The notes under the pieces are model-generated. The model had not been told where the DNA came from, did no database searches, and was given only the letters and a program-made list of their open reading frames with translations. This document shows, piece after piece, positions 1 to 21,100 of a DNA stretch of 64,000 nucleotides (positions are counted from its first letter, which is position 1; every line of letters begins with the position of its first letter). This DNA comes from Apus apus (Eukaryota > Chordata > Aves > Apodiformes > Apodidae), in contig NC_067285.1 of NCBI RefSeq assembly GCF_020740795.1, positions 34,853,318 to 34,917,317 of the forward strand. The letters are read 5' to 3'. The translations under genes and the position numbers were made by a program.

Positions 1-41
1 TTGCAACACCAAGATCCACGAGCTGCACTTGCAGTGGCTAA

Positions 42-6891
<6,850 letters not shown>

Positions 6892-7455
6892 CACCCACCC
6901 TGCGGAACAGCATCTCTGCCTGGGGCCAGCCTTTCTTACCAATGCCTTCTTTCATGGCTGGTTGAGAAGAGGTATTTGGTAACGCCCCACTTGAAGCTCA
7001 GGACTCGTTTCCCTCGCTGCACAATGATGATTTGTGAGGTGCAACCTGGACTGCAGAACAGCTTGGTCTTACCTGCATTTCTTCCCAACAGCCCTTCTGT
7101 TGGAGGGACCCTGTTGCTTTGCAGGCCTGAAGCATTACCCAACTTAGCCTTTCCCTACACCCAGCTGCAGGTTCCACAGGACTGTTTGTCCTGGACTAAA
7201 CAAATGTTACTCAAGCCCTTCTTTCATCAGGCAGTACAAATAGCTGAACGTGTTTGCTGTGCAGCTCCGTGAATAATTTTGGATGACTGGTAATGAAAAC
7301 TTGTATAAAAATACATATCTCGTAATGTCTAAGTTCCTTGGAGCTATAAAACAGTTGTCATTACAAGCAGCTAAAGCTCAGATCTATCACTGCCACTTTT
7401 AAATGTTATTTGTAAGCAGTAAAAGGTATTTAATAAAAGTAGTGTTTCTTTAGTG
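6892..7455 (+). other. OIT3: OIT3 3' UTR (probable)
   Basis: Non-coding sequence after the OIT3 stop becomes AT-rich from about 7290 and reaches a canonical poly(A) signal at 7432-7437, followed by GT- and T-rich sequence that suits a cleavage site. The exact 3' end is inferred. A second AATAAA near 8507 could give a longer form. Confidence 0.6.
7432..7437 (+). promoter_or_regulatory. OIT3: Poly(A) signal AATAAA for OIT3
   Basis: AATAAA lies 541 bases after the OIT3 stop codon, with a T/G-rich downstream element within 40 bases. It is the first canonical signal after the stop. Confidence 0.6.
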
Positions 7456-10400
7456 CCTTTTGACAATTGCATGCGTTGCATTTTAGTGGCTCATTAGTTT
7501 TCTCCCTCTTCTCCCCCCACCAAAAACCTGGTGCCTTTTGTTAAGTGCATGTTGACTGTAAGGAAAAGACCATTAAACACCTATAAACATCCCCAGACGG
7601 CAAGCATGCCACTACCCAGGCTTTGTTTGAAGCTGTGGTGCATGACTCAGGTCTAGAGAGGCCATGGCTCTGACAAAGGGGTTAGAGGAACGTGTGTTAA
7701 GTGTTTATAGCAGCCATCTGTAACGTGGGTAGTTCCTGGGACAGGGTTGTCCCCAGTGAGTGTAGTGACAGCAGCCACAGCAGCATTGTTTGAGTGCCTG
7801 TGTGCAATGGCAGGGCTCCTGGTGGGTGGCTCCTGGTGAGCCAAGAGAGCTGGCCAGGGACACAGTTACTGGTGACGGTGGTGGCATCGTGATTGTCAGC
7901 AATCCCTTTGGGCCATCAAGCTTCTTCCACAGAAGCTATCACAGCTGAGCAGCTTGGGCTCCTCTGGGCTTCATTCAGGAGTGGGAGCACCGTGTGGTGA
8001 AGGACTGGGAATGTGGGGAGAAGGGGAGGAGGCACAGCCAAGCAGAGAAGGATGCAGGATGAGAGGCAGGGCTGGAGGGTGAAGGGGAAGGAGCCGACTG
8101 CACCCTTGGCTGTGGCACTGCAGTGTCTTCATGAGGTTTTCTGTGCGAAGCTTCGCAGTGTGTGGCTCTGTCCTGTGTGTGCTGGGAGGTGTGTGGGGAG
8201 CCCCCCCTGCCCCCCAGCCTGCATTACCCATTTTCTGCTTCACTTGGAAGCAACCAAAGAGCTGCCAAGGCCAAAATTTGTTGCTGCTCTCAAATGGGTG
8301 GGGAGTGCGTTTGAAGGGACCGTTTGTAGAAGGCAGTCACAAATCACCTCAGCAAGATTCCATTTCATGGATTCCTCTTTTTCTGGTGACTGAGATTCCA
8401 GTGAGGAATGGGCACTTGATGGGCTGGGAATTTCATGACTTTTCCAAATGGCTTCATGGCTGCTTTTCCAAGTTGGGAATATGGGTGTGCATGTGTGTGC
8501 GTTAGAATAAACAAAACTGTTTCTGTGACAGAAAGTAGGTCTAAGTGGAAAGAAACTTTTAATGTATTATCTAACCATACATGAAAGATAGATAAGAGAA
8601 AAAGCCTCCCACTAGCATTGCTGTTTGTCTCCTGGTTCTGCTGATTCACGTCTGCATCAGGACCACAGGCAATTTCCTGCTGTCGCTCCTCTGTTCAGGC
8701 AACCCCTGCTAAATATACTTGTTTTGATAAAACAAAAGCTGGAAAATGAAATTAATTAGCTGATGCCTTCTGGAGAGGCAGCTGGGGTTTTTCTGTCCGT
8801 GTGAAAGGGATGTGGGGGAGTGGTGGAGGGAGAGATGCATTTCCTGGCTTGTGTCAGTTATCATTTGGTTCTTCCTGACAGATTCACATGAAGCAGCCTT
8901 TCTGCTCTGCAGCTTTTTAGTGAAATGATCTGTAAGAGTAATGAGGAGGAGATGCCATGTGAATGGAGCAGCCTGGGAAGGTGTTCAGTTTGCCGTGCAA
9001 ACAGGTCTGCTATCTCTCACTGCCCTGTGGCCATTCCTCCTCTCATGTGCAGGGGCTGCCTCCTAGGCACCAAACAGAACCATTTTTCAAAGTCTTTTGT
9101 CTCTCCCAGGTTTACCTCTTGCTTCCATCTGTCTCCTCTGTCAGCATTACAGCCTGGACATGAAATCAAAGGCCAAACTCATCTGAGAGCCAAGGGGTTG
9201 CTTTTGGCTGTTTAACCTGCCACCCACAGAGCAGATGCAAAATGTGCTGCAGGAGCTAGCAGGGTGTGGGTGAGAGGACACCCTGCTGCCCCCCCCCAGT
9301 GCTCCCCAGGGTTCCACTAGCACTGCCAACCAGTGCTCAGAGCCCACGCTGCATCAGGGCTGCAGGGGTGTTCTGGCTGGTGCCACCTCCTTCTCTCTCA
9401 GGATGTAAAGCCAAACATCTGAATGCTGGATGTCCCAAGGGTAAACGCCTGTGACCTGCTCTTCTAGTCCCTGCTTTTCCATCCTCAGTGAAAACACAGG
9501 GATTGCTGCTTGGAGAACCATTACTTGGGCACACTGGCCAAATGGGTTGAGCATCAGCAAGAGCTGCAAATAATCCTGCCAAAACCACAAAGGCCACAGG
9601 AAGCCATCAGGTGAGCACAGTGTCTTCTTGCTGCCTGTTCAGAGCAGGGTGGAGATGAAGCTGCCCCAGGGTTTGTGCATTGACCTGGAGAGCCCCGTGG
9701 TCAGCTGCCCCTCCTGCTGGGTAGCAGGAGCAGCACAGAGGGGAAGTGATTTTCAGTTGGATGCTGAAGTTTTGCTGTAGTTCATCTGCTGCTTCTCTCC
9801 TACCCAGGATCATCCGGTGGATTTCTTGAGTCACCGCCACCAGTTGAAGGTTCCAGAGTTTCCTTGAAGAGCTGCTCATGGAGTTTTTCAGATTTATCAC
9901 AGCTAAACCTTGTAGTGAAAATTGCCCTTATTCAGTAGCTGCCCTGCGTGCAGTGGTTTGTAGTGTTTTGGGATGAGTGGTGGCCTGAAAGTGTGAGGAA
10001 ATTGGGATTTATATTAATGATGTCTTCAGTGTGTGGAATAGATTTTGTTCAGATACCTCTTATTTCTCCAGTGTGTGTCATCATCTGTCACCAGTTGCTT
10101 GGCCTGGCTTTCATCTGGTGTCACCTCAACTGTAAAAGGCTTTAAGATGTTCTCCAGCCAGTCAGCTATTGAGTGTAGACAAGAGAGCTTTTTTTTAAAT
10201 GGTGTCATTTAATCACAAGAGTGTGCTCACGTTTAAAACTGGCAACAGGAACCAATTTCATTTCACCAACGAAATGCAAAGTCTGGGGAGGTGTCTGGAA
10301 GGAGGAAGGTCTCCTTCCAATCCCTAACCCAAACAAGATGTGTTTCTGACATGGATACTCAGATGGTCTGTCCAGCCTCGTGCTCTGATAGGCACACGCT

Positions 10401-11984
10401 GCAGTGAACCTTGGCAATGTGCTGTTCACCCTCCAGTGGCAGGAGCACAGCTAGGAAAGGATGTCATTGCACCTGAGCAGTGTAAATTAAGATCCTCTTC
10501 AGTGAAAAACATCCCAGTCCACCTCATGCAGTCACTTCCATTTTCCTGGTCTCAACACCTGTGGGCTCTTGTTTCAGCCTGTCTGGGGCCAGACGAAGGT
10601 CTCGTTGCTGTTTGCTCTAAAGCAAAGATGACTGGCAAGAGCAGGAATGCAGGGCTTAAATCATTTATAGCTCCATGCATGCATTTCAACACAAACTAGA
10701 AGAAAAGCAACAAAGACAGACTCTTTCCATTCCTGTTAAGTCATCTGTAGCCTGAGCTTTGCTGTGGCAAGTGGGAGAAGACAAGCATCACTGTGTTTGC
10801 AGAAGATGCTGCAGTTATTTACGTGGCATGGCACGTGCTCCCAGTAGCAGCTTCTTTTCAACCAGAAGCAGGGGTGAAAGCTGCCTGCAAATGTTATTTC
10901 TAGATGAAATTCCAGATACTGCTTTAAATCCCACTTTTGCATGCCATGAAAGCTCCTGAGAGCAGATGGAAGCATTAACCACCTTCTAGAAAGGATGTTG
11001 GCTGAGGCTGCTGATGGCTCCGCAGCTGGTGGTATCTCTGCCCCACAGGGGTGGCATGTAAGCCCTGCCACCTGAGGGATAAGCCTCCAGGATTTTGAAT
11101 CTCTCATCCAAGGTGGCCATGAACCTCCTGTTTCCCTCATGCAAAAAAAGATGGAGAGGGATACCCAGCCAGTTTGTGTGAAAAGGGATCCTGAGGGAAA
11201 CACTTGGTTAAACAATATAGGAGGGAACTAATTAAATAGATGCAGCCTGGATGACACTGCAGAAGCTTCCTTCACTGCAGCTTTCTCTCCTGAGACTGTG
11301 GGAGAGCACTGTGGGTTATTGCATTTCACATCTCAGGACCTCAGTTGCTTTCTGCCCAGATGCTAATCGTGCCTGTATCACAAACACTTCAAGTCCCTCT
11401 CGTGCTTCCCAAATCCCAAATGGTTTTAGGATCCTCCAAGTGTTTAAATAAGCAGGGTTGTCAGGGTGTGTAATGATAGGATGGAAAATGTCAGGGATGG
11501 GTGTGAGCAACGTGCTGAAAGGAAATTTCCCCCTCTTCTGTCACTGGTGGTGGAAAAATGTAAATACTGCCCATGGGCTGGGACCTCCAGGGGCTGGAGG
11601 AACCCAATGCCTTGCACTGCAAATTGGAGAGGGAAGGGGCAGGGGGAACTGAGATACGTGTGTCTGAGGCAGACAGACAAGCGAAGCCCCTTGTTGATGA
11701 GCAGTGCTGCATCCTGCTTCCCTTTCCTGATCAGTCTGCAGAGAAAACTGGCATCTGATGGTTCAGGCTGATGGACTTGGAAAGGGGTGAGGCTGTTGAA
11801 CTGCAGCTGTGGCAGGCAGCGCTGCCCTGCGGCCACCGCCCGTCTCCCTCTGCCCAAAAGCTGTAGTTGATGTGTGTTGCTTGGCCCAGGTCCCCCCATC
11901 CCATGCCAGAAATCACTGTGCTGAAGTGTCTGAGGGGGGATGCTGGGCAGCAGGCCTCCTGGAGGCCGGGCACCTGCTCTTCCA
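7456..11984. other. Interval between the convergent genes OIT3 and PLA2G12B
   Basis: About 4.5 kb lie between two convergent 3' ends and should contain the PLA2G12B 3' UTR. I saw no exon, strong repeat or RNA gene. No clear AATAAA for the minus strand was found close to the PLA2G12B stop, so its 3' end is unplaced. Confidence 0.6.
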
Positions 11985-12103
11985 TCACAGTTCATCTCGC
12001 TCTTCCTCGCTGCAGATGCAGGCGCTTCTCTGGCTGTTCATGAAGGGCCGGCAGCCCAGGGTCCAGACGGCGTTGAACACTGTGTCTGCCACGGATTCAC
12101 AAG
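11985..12103 (-). CDS. PLA2G12B: PLA2G12B exon 4, C-terminus ending in RDEL
   Basis: A 119-nt terminal exon follows the acceptor tcctggcag. It completes an Ala codon and reads [20 protein letters not shown] and then [18 protein letters not shown] before TGA at 11985-11987. Length and sequence follow the human end closely. The last four residues form a KDEL-type ER retrieval signal. Confidence 0.94.
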
Positions 12104-15100
12104 CTGCCAGGAGGGGAGAGATCAGGCAGGTGAGCAATCGGGCACCCTGGGAGGTGGGGGAGCACCCTGAGTCCTGCACTGAGTTGTGTGGTATTTGCAG
12201 CAGGAAGCATGAGCTGTCTTCTCCTCTCTGGCTATTGCACCGTGATTGATCCAGAGGTTCCCTTCTGCTGAGCTTGGGGGCTCTTTTCTCCCTGGGGTGG
12301 CAGCAATCTGGCACTAACTTCTCTGCCCCCTACGTCTCCTTTCTTGCCTCTCCCAGGCTTTTCTGGGATGGTGCATCATTTGGGGCACTGCAGGTAGTAC
12401 TGTTTACCAAGTGGATTTCCCAGAAGACCTCCACAGTACTCTCTTTCCTGGCTCCCTCTCCCCTCAGCTGCCTGTAGCCACAACTCGCCAACCTTTTCTG
12501 CTTTTTTTGGGGAGTTACAATGCCAGCCAGCCTGGAAAATCCTACTGCAGTTGCAGCAGCAGAGCTGTTGATACAGTCTGCCTGATTGCTAGCCCCTCCC
12601 AAAAAAACAAGCCCAAACCTGCTTGCCAATAAATAAATAGGTTAATATCAGGTCTTTGAGGGTTTCCTCACTGGCACTAACGTTGTGTGTGCCTTATAGA
12701 TTTGGGAAAGCCCTGCCTTTGGGCCTGTCTCCTCCCATCTCACAGAGCACCTTGTTCTGGTCCGTGCTGCTTTAGGAGTTTTCTGGGTTGGAGAGGCTGC
12801 AGTGAGTGGGAAAACCCAGGCTTGGCTGAACTGGCACTGCTGCAGCTGGGGTGTTTGTGCCCACATGAGGGGAGTGCAACTGCTCTTCCCATGTCTGCTA
12901 TCTCTGATTCCCAGTAACTCAGTGGAAAGGATCCCAGATAAGAGTGGAGGAGGAGGACTGAGTGACAGGAGCTGCTCAGAGCAGCCCTGAGGACAGGGAG
13001 TGGCAGGCACTGAGCAGAAGGCAAGGGGAGGGAGGAGAGGATGACTTGGAGGTTTTTTTTCATGTTAGCCAGGCTTTGACTTCCTTCACCATACAGAACA
13101 GAGATGCTGGAGGAACCTAGTTGTAGGTGACAAAAGGCAGAGCTAGCTGTGTGGGTGCTGCTCCACCTTAACTCCTTAGGGCCAGTCTTGTTGGCTTCAC
13201 TGCTGCAGGCAGGAAGGAGAAAGGAGGGGTCTGAAAAATTGGCAGGGGAAAATCTGAAGAGATAGGATTTGGGTATCTATCCTATCTGTAGATAAGGGTG
13301 ACCATGACAGACTGGCTGTACTTGGCCTGTAGCACTTATATCTCAGTCCACATCTTTGTTTTCTCTTGCTGGCCTGGACACTCTTTCCAAACATTTATCT
13401 GTGACCAGGTAGAAAGGCCTCTGCACTAGTACCAGTGTCACACAGACGTGCCCCTGTGTCCTGATCAGGCTGCACCTTTGGAAAACTAATGAAGATCTGC
13501 CTGTACCTTACAGCAGGACACCAGCAGTGGGGGTGAACCCAGAGGGGCTGGCTGTGATGTGCTGTGAGACACTCAGCAAGTGTTACTTGGCTTTGGGAAC
13601 AGGCTCTGAGCTCTGCCAGTTCTCAGGCCAGAGCTCCTGCAAATATCTGTGAAAACTGTTTCAACTGACCCATCACTAGAACTCTGCTAGCATGAGGGGC
13701 TTCTGAGGAACCCAGGTCTCCCTGCAGTGGTTCAGCCACCCCCCAGGCTGTGGTCTGTCCTTGGTGCCATCATGATCTGTGAACCAGATCCCAGAGAGCC
13801 CCTGACCCTGGCTCCCCCAGTTTGTTGGCCCGTGGCCACATACAGGTTTCAGTGGGGGACTTACTGGTTCTGGAAGGCTTTTTGGTCTCCTGTGAAGGTG
13901 TTTGAAGTCTCAGGGAGGGCATCCAAGGGTTGAAGGAATTGCTTCTAGGCTGTGGGGTTTTTGTTGTTGTTTGTGGGGTTTTTTTTCCCTTTCCCACGTG
14001 TGTTTTGGAATGTTTTCCAAATGTAAGTCATTTTATGTCTCCAGGCTTGGGACAGAAGTGTGTGTGGAGGGGGCAGGTCTCGATGTTCCCTCTCATCTTT
14101 GACCCGCCTGTGACGAGGGCAGGACAGATCTGCTCCTCCCTGCTGCAGGAGTGTGCTGCTTTGGGCCAGAAAGGTCTCCTGCCCACAACCTCCCCCCTTC
14201 CCTGCCATCACGAGTTCCCACCAGAGGGGGTGTGAGCTGGGCAGCCCTACCTTCCACCTTGGAGACAAAGCCCAGGCTGCGCTTCAGGTCGGAGCAGATG
14301 GAGTGGAGGCACCAGCGGAACTTGGCGTCGCAGCGGTATTTGTTGGCCCCGCAGGTGTCGTAACAGATATCCAGCTGGTTACAGCACTTGGTCATGGCAG
14401 GGATGCCCAAATCCAGCTGGGGAAAGAGAGGAAAGGCGTGTCCCCTTGGCTGCAACTGGGTGAGGTGTTGCAGGGCCCAGCTGGCTCCTTTTTCCAGAAG
14501 CTACTCCCGATAGCCGGGGCAGGAGAGGGCACACGCGCTTCTCCCTCACCACCTAAAGAAAGTGGTGACAGGTCCAATGCAGGGTAGAGCACATCCCCTT
14601 CTCTCTGTCGTGGGGGTTAAACTCGGGTAGAGAGGTGGGAGATGGCCCTTCCAGGACCATTTGCTACTGCTCATTTGCCAGAGCTCACGGGGGAGCTTCC
14701 TGTCCTTGCCAGGCCCCTTTTCTCTTTCCTCCTTTTCCCACAACCTGGCGAGTCTGGTTGCTTGGCCTAATGATTCTGCTGTAAATATCTTTAAGGCTTT
14801 ATTTCTCAGACATGCACTTGTGAGGCCAAGGACAAATGCAGCTTGGGTCAGGGGAGTTCTGCTTGCTTGGAGGTAACCAGCAAGCTTAGCTAATTAACCA
14901 CGGTGGTGATGGGGCAGAAGGGCTTGACTCCTGGAGAGACTGGACTCGTTAGCTTGTTACAGATTCTTCATGTTTTTGGCTTAGGAGATTACTTGTTTCA
15001 TCATTGTGCTCAGAACTCACAACCACCTGCACGAAGAGGAGGCACTGCAGAAATGCCCACAAGCTTTGCAATGGAACATAGTTTAAGGAACTAATCTAAC

Positions 15101-18100
15101 ATGAAAAATGGGCTGTTTTTTCAGAGCAGGAATCTGCCTAATCACTGCAGCAATAATGCATGAGCTAAACAGCAATTCCTGCTGTTAGAGCCTGCTGGGA
15201 GTGCTTTCCCTGGTGATTCCACTATGATTTCATTAATTGCCTTTACAATAACAAATGGGTGCAGTACTAAAGCCTGCAGGTTTGTTTCAGTGCTTGGCAA
15301 AGGCAGAAAAAAGCATGGGAGGGGTAGAAGGGCCAGGTGTGGAGAATGCATCCAGGTGTTACTGTTTGCAGGTCTTGCTGTGTCACTGAGCTGCCCAGCA
15401 CTGAACCTGTGCCCTGTCCTGTCACAAGGGGACAGGATTGTTCAGGACCTTGATAAAAAAAGTCTCCACTCTGGTGTTTTGCTTGGCCAGGCAACCCCTT
15501 TTCTTCTGCTAGTGCCCACCTGCTCAGGAAGCTTTCTCTTTTGGTACCTACTGAGACAACCAAGAGCAACAGGCAGTCCTTGGTAAATGTGACTCCTGTC
15601 TACATGATTCCTGTTTCACTGCCACCAGCAGTTGATGTCTTAATGTCTCCCTGACAGTCACTCAGCCTGACATGTTCCCCTTGCTTGCCATCACCAGGCA
15701 GACATGTCTTCTGGCAGCCCCAGGAGCAGAGAGCTTGTCCCCTAACACCCCAGAAGTGATTTTTTTTTCCCTCCCCAATATTTTTAGTGGGTTACTGTGA
15801 TTAAGGAATCGCATCATTTGGGAATGGTGAGTGTGGTAGTACATACACTTTCGGGTACCTTGAGCCCCAGAAAATAGGAGCTACAGCCGTTGGGTTCTTG
15901 GGGTTTGTAGTGAGGTCGGGGCATTGGAGCCTTCCCTGAGGAAGAAAGGAAAAATGTTAGGAAAGCTGGTCTTCCCAAGAGCAGCACCAAAAGGCAAGGA
16001 GTGACAGGCTGCAGCCCCAAACTCTCCACTCTCCTCCAGGAGCTGCAAAGACTGAAGGGTAGATCCCAGAGCTGGCTGAGCCACTGCTCCTGGCAAGGCT
16101 CTCCAGCCTGGCTTAGCCTGCACCTCCTCTGGCACCACTACTGGAGCTGCGTGTGTGTGTGTGTGAACTGGGTCCCTCCAGTGCCTCTCAAACATTGAAT
16201 CTGGTCTGAGTCCAGTCCCTAGGTCTGAGCTTTTGCAGTTGAGCAGCCCTCTGTCCTGGAGCTAGTGCCTCAGACCTCCCAAATATCCTAGAAGCTTTTT
16301 CACATGCTTCTTGTGACCTCTGCATAGCTGGGATCACCCAGCTGGGTTTTTATCTCCTTCAAGAAGCTACCAGCTAAACTACTAGCTTAGCAAGGGCATT
16401 TCTTCCTATCCTCAGTTCATCCTCAGAGTGTTGCTGTGCTGTGGATCTCTGCAAAATTGAGCTAGCATGTCTGATCTTGCTCGGAGCAGGAGCTCTTCCT
16501 GGTCCCTGTGTTCCACATTTGGCAAATGATTCTGTCCCTTGATTTCAGCCCTTCCTTAGCAGGCTTCTTAATGTGCATAGAGAGCAAGAACTTCCTCCTT
16601 CAATCATTATTTATCCAATGTAAAGAGAGTCCAGCAGACAATCAGCCAACAGCAGCTTCAGCAGCAATTTAGTCTCGTTTACTTTGCTTTGAAGGTGTGT
16701 GCAGACCCTCCTGCCTGCCCACCAGGCCTTGTGGTTGGCTGACAGAGTGCTCTGGGTGAGGAGCTGGCACCCAGTTGTGGGGTGGTAATTGCCCACGTGG
16801 AAAGGAGATGTGTCTGTTCCCTGTCTGATTCTCTTTCTCTCATCCCTACCTCAGCCCCCATCTCCATCTAACGTAAACATCTCCAGTTTGAGGAGGACAA
16901 GCCACCTGGCTGCTTGTGTGCCTTGACCCCACTGTGCCAGCAGCTTCTCTAAAGGTGGGAAGAGGATTCTCCCCTGGAGAAGTCATGGAGACCACCCCTC
17001 GTGGAGTCAGATTTCTCTGTCCTGTCCCTTGATATGTGTGTTCAGTGCTTGTTCTGTCTCTGTCCCAGCTGGATTTATCAAAGGGAGATCTCAAATGCAG
17101 AGCGAGGTGTTAAAACAAGACATTTGAACCCTGCTCTGGGAAAACTGCATAAACTGTGTGAATGCTCCAACAAAAAACATGTCAGTTGAGCCTTCTTTAA
17201 GTCCATCACCTCCAGGGTTAAGTTTCTGCTTCCCTGAGCATCACTAGAGAATGTATCCAGACACAAAATAGATGTAATTTAGCCCTTCAGGCAGGGTTGG
17301 GTTCTTTTAAACTCCATTTCCACTGTTTTCTTCTTGTCAGCACTGATAATCATTTAAGATGCTTTTCCCCTTACTTTCTGTCAGGGTACCTCCAGTACCA
17401 GTGGTGAATAGAGCCATAAATCTGCTGTGTTCTTGAGAAGACCTCACAGCCAAACGCCTCCAAAGGTCTTAGGTAGGAGTGTTCTCAGCACCTTCTCAAT
17501 TAAAAACTGCCAGAGTGATTCTGTTGAAACAACAGCTTTGCACCAAATGAACAACCAGCTGAAATCCTGTCCAGCTGTGAGAAACCAACAGCCAGTTTGC
17601 TGCAGCCCTACAGAAATGCAGCCTGCACCAAGGAGTTCGCTCTCTGGAGGCCAAGACAAAGCTCTCCCCCTGACATTACCACCAGGTGGTGGCATTTGTG
17701 TGGGAAGGCATTTCTCAGGACAGCAGTTCCTGCTGTGTTTCTACCTTTTTTGGCTCCTTTTGAGTTGGTCAGATCTGCTTCGTGCTCCAGAGGTAATTTT
17801 CTAGTGCAGAGAGCATTGTTATTTTGAGCAGGTGGTGCTGAGTTGCCAGCAGCCAAGGAGCAGAAATCAGTTGGTTGCAGCACACCATCATTAGAGGATT
17901 ATCTATCTTCACACCCAAAGATAACTTCAGTCCATTCAGGTGTGCCAGCACCAGGTCATTTCTGAGTTCCTGACACATGATACTGGTTTGGTGGTGATAG
18001 AAGGAATTATATCTAGATTGGGCCTGAATCTATAACCCAAAGCTCCCAAGCAAAGTAATGAGAGGAGAGTTGCACCCAGGTCTCCATGCAATTCACAGCC

Positions 18101-21100
18101 TGGTTGCTCTTTTGGAAGGGGATGAGACTTGGGATTCAGAATTCAAATGTCCCTGAGCTGAGGTAGGAGGCAGAGGAATGTTCCAAATCCAAGGTGGGTA
18201 TTGCAGGATGGGGTGAAATGTTAATGACTTGCTTGGAATTCTGACAGCACGTTGTCAATTAATGGGAGAAGATGGCATGTCAGAGTAGGAGTGAGACTGG
18301 GGATATGGGTGTAACTGAGTTTTCAGAGCAAACCCTTCCATTAAGCTGGAATTTTAGCTTGTCTTAATGTCTTAGAAAGTTGTCCTGAGGAGAAAAAAAA
18401 GTCTCGGGTGAGAATTGTGGTGATCAACAAAACATGGAACTGCCTTCATGTAGGAAACCTGCCCCCCTTCTCTCTGAAAACCAAAGCTTAAGAATTTGTG
18501 AAGTGCATCTTTGTGAACCCTTTTCTTGCCCAGATAAAGTCCAAGACACCACAGCTGACCTCTCTCCCCCATCTTGTTTTCTAGCTGGCAGGAAAACAAA
18601 AGCAAAGCAGAAGTAACAGATGCCCCTGCCTCTGGATGAGCATCCACTCAGGGTTCAGCTCATCACTTATTGCTTGCTCATCCTTACAGGCCTGTCTGTG
18701 GTGGGGAGGGGACTTGGTGGGTCACACTGGCTGTTCCACCAGGGGCCAGTTGTTGTCACTCTGCTGGCTCTGACAGCTGCAGGCACAGCAGCACCCTGGA
18801 GAGCCCTGCTGACCTGCAGAAGCACAGCATTGCTGAGGAAGCCTGTTCTTCAGAAGAAGACACACTTCAGGGCACTGCCTGCTTGGCACGGCCTTGGAGG
18901 AGAACTGAAGCTGAGTTTCTAGTGGGAAGTGAGTTTCCCTGATGCATTTTCATATCTCCAGGTTGTTGTAGCTGTGCCAAGAGGCTGGAAAAGAGCCAGC
19001 TGGCTCTAGAAGAGTTGCTGGTGATGCAGGAGGTCTCAGACACTGCAGTACTGGTACACTGGCAGGGGGGAGGGAATGTATTTCTTGGTGAATTGATGTT
19101 CTCAGGGCTCCTTGCTGTTCTGAGTGGTCCATTGTTACTTCTCTGCCCCAGGGAAGCAGGCTTTGGGCAGATTGTCCCATCCTTGCCACAGCCTTTTAGC
19201 CTGACTTTGAAGGCTCTATATTCCCACAACCTGGATGTGCCTCCTCATCTTAAGCCCCTGGGGCCCAAATGCTGGGCAAAACATTGAGGTCTTGCCTGGC
19301 CAGGCAGCTGGAGGGATTTACTCCCAGTTCAGGCTGTTTACTCCCCCCCTGAGATGTCCACAGAGATTTTGTAAGGAGGAGATACTTGCCAGTAAATGCT
19401 GGTGTAACCCTAATGTCCTGATTTGAGGGACTAATCCATCAAATTGTGTCCAGACCTCACTAGCTGCTGACAAATCAGGAGGGTCTCACAGCCGGGACAG
19501 CCAAGTGCTTCGTGCTCAGCTGAAGATGGATGTGGCAATCACAGGTGAGTCCTGACCTTTATCTCAGCAAAATAAGCTATTTTCAATGTTTCTGGGCTGA
19601 AATTATAGGAAGTAGAAAGCATAATTTTTGCTTCATGCCCAGGGGAAAAAGCAGTTGGGTCCTGATTCAGCAGCAAGGCAGTTAAGATGGTTTGTGTTCA
19701 TTCTTCTGGGCACAGACACCTGGTCCCACTGGTTTGGGATCCTCCCCTCATCCCCTCCACTTGCAGTGTCTGTGCTAGAGACCAACATAGACAAATGGTC
19801 CTGGAAAGGTCCAGCCAGGCCCTGGGAGGTGCGTGGGCAGTGTTTCAATAGTGTCCTCCTTCAGCCAGTGATGAATGGGTTGTTCAGCAGAGGATGAGAG
19901 CAGGGCTAACAACGTGCTTGTCTCTTTTCTTTCCTAGGTAAAGCATTTCTCAGTGAGAGGCAGGATGCTCTCAAGGAGCTTATGCCACTCTGTGGAGACA
20001 CTCTGCCCCCTGCCTGGAGCACAGGGACAGAGAGAGAGGCAAGGAGAGCCTCAGGATGTGCCCCAGAGGGGCAACTTCTCCAAGACTTGGTGAGTCCTGA
20101 GACTGCCTGAAATGAGCTCTCAGTACCAGCCTTCCCAGCCCTGCCTGGGGCACTCTGCAGTCCCAGCCACCTTGTGCCCCCTACCAGGGTTTTCAGTCCC
20201 TGTGTTCAGAATGGCAAGTCCCTTTCTGCTCTGAATTTGGAGTGTGGTGTGGGCTTCAAGGGAGGTTGTCACACACCGTGTGGGGCTGCCACGCTGTGGG
20301 CTTGGGGACAGGCTGCCTTGATGGGCAAAATGGCCTCATCCTGTGTGCTGGGGCCATGCTGTGGTGTGCATGGGGGTCTCCTCCCCCTGGCACCCACACT
20401 GAGCCCCACAGAGCAGGGGTGGCCCTCCCAGGCTGCTGCAGGGAGGCAGCCTCGGCCAGGGACTGCCATGGGGCCTTGGGCTGAGGGACCAGAGCCCCTG
20501 TGGGGCTGAGGTGATGGCCTGAGATTCCTGGCTCCCCCCATAGGTCAGCGGGGCTGAGGTGCCTGTGCACAGGGCCTGGGGAGCAGAGCAGAAGTGGCAG
20601 GAGCAGAAGGACAGACACACACACACATCTTCCTGAGATGTCACCCCCTTCCATCTGTCCCCCTGAACAAGCCAAACTCTTCCTTTTTGGTAAATCCCTC
20701 TGAAGTCCCAGGCGAGCAGCAGCTGCCCCGTTCCACCTGAAGGACAAGAGGTTCCTCCATGGTGAGAGCAGCTCTCATTTACCTTCCTGTTATCTCCCCT
20801 CCTCCAGCCCATGTCATTAGCCAACTCCCAACTGCTGAATAATGAGACTCCGAAGGTTGCTGAGATTAGAGCCCCTTGGGACTCAGGTCTGCACAGGCTG
20901 CTTGTCCTCCCCTCTGGGGCCTCCCTGCCTACCCTCCTCCTTCTCTCCAGGGGTCCAGGCTGTTGGGCAACCTGCTGAACTGTCTGCCCTTCCTGTCCAA
21001 CCTGTGTCCCCTCCTCCTGTCCCCTTGCACACAGCACAGCGGCTTCAGGATCAGGCTGCTCTCGGTGAGAGGGAAAGCGGAGGGTTCACTGTCCCTTTGC

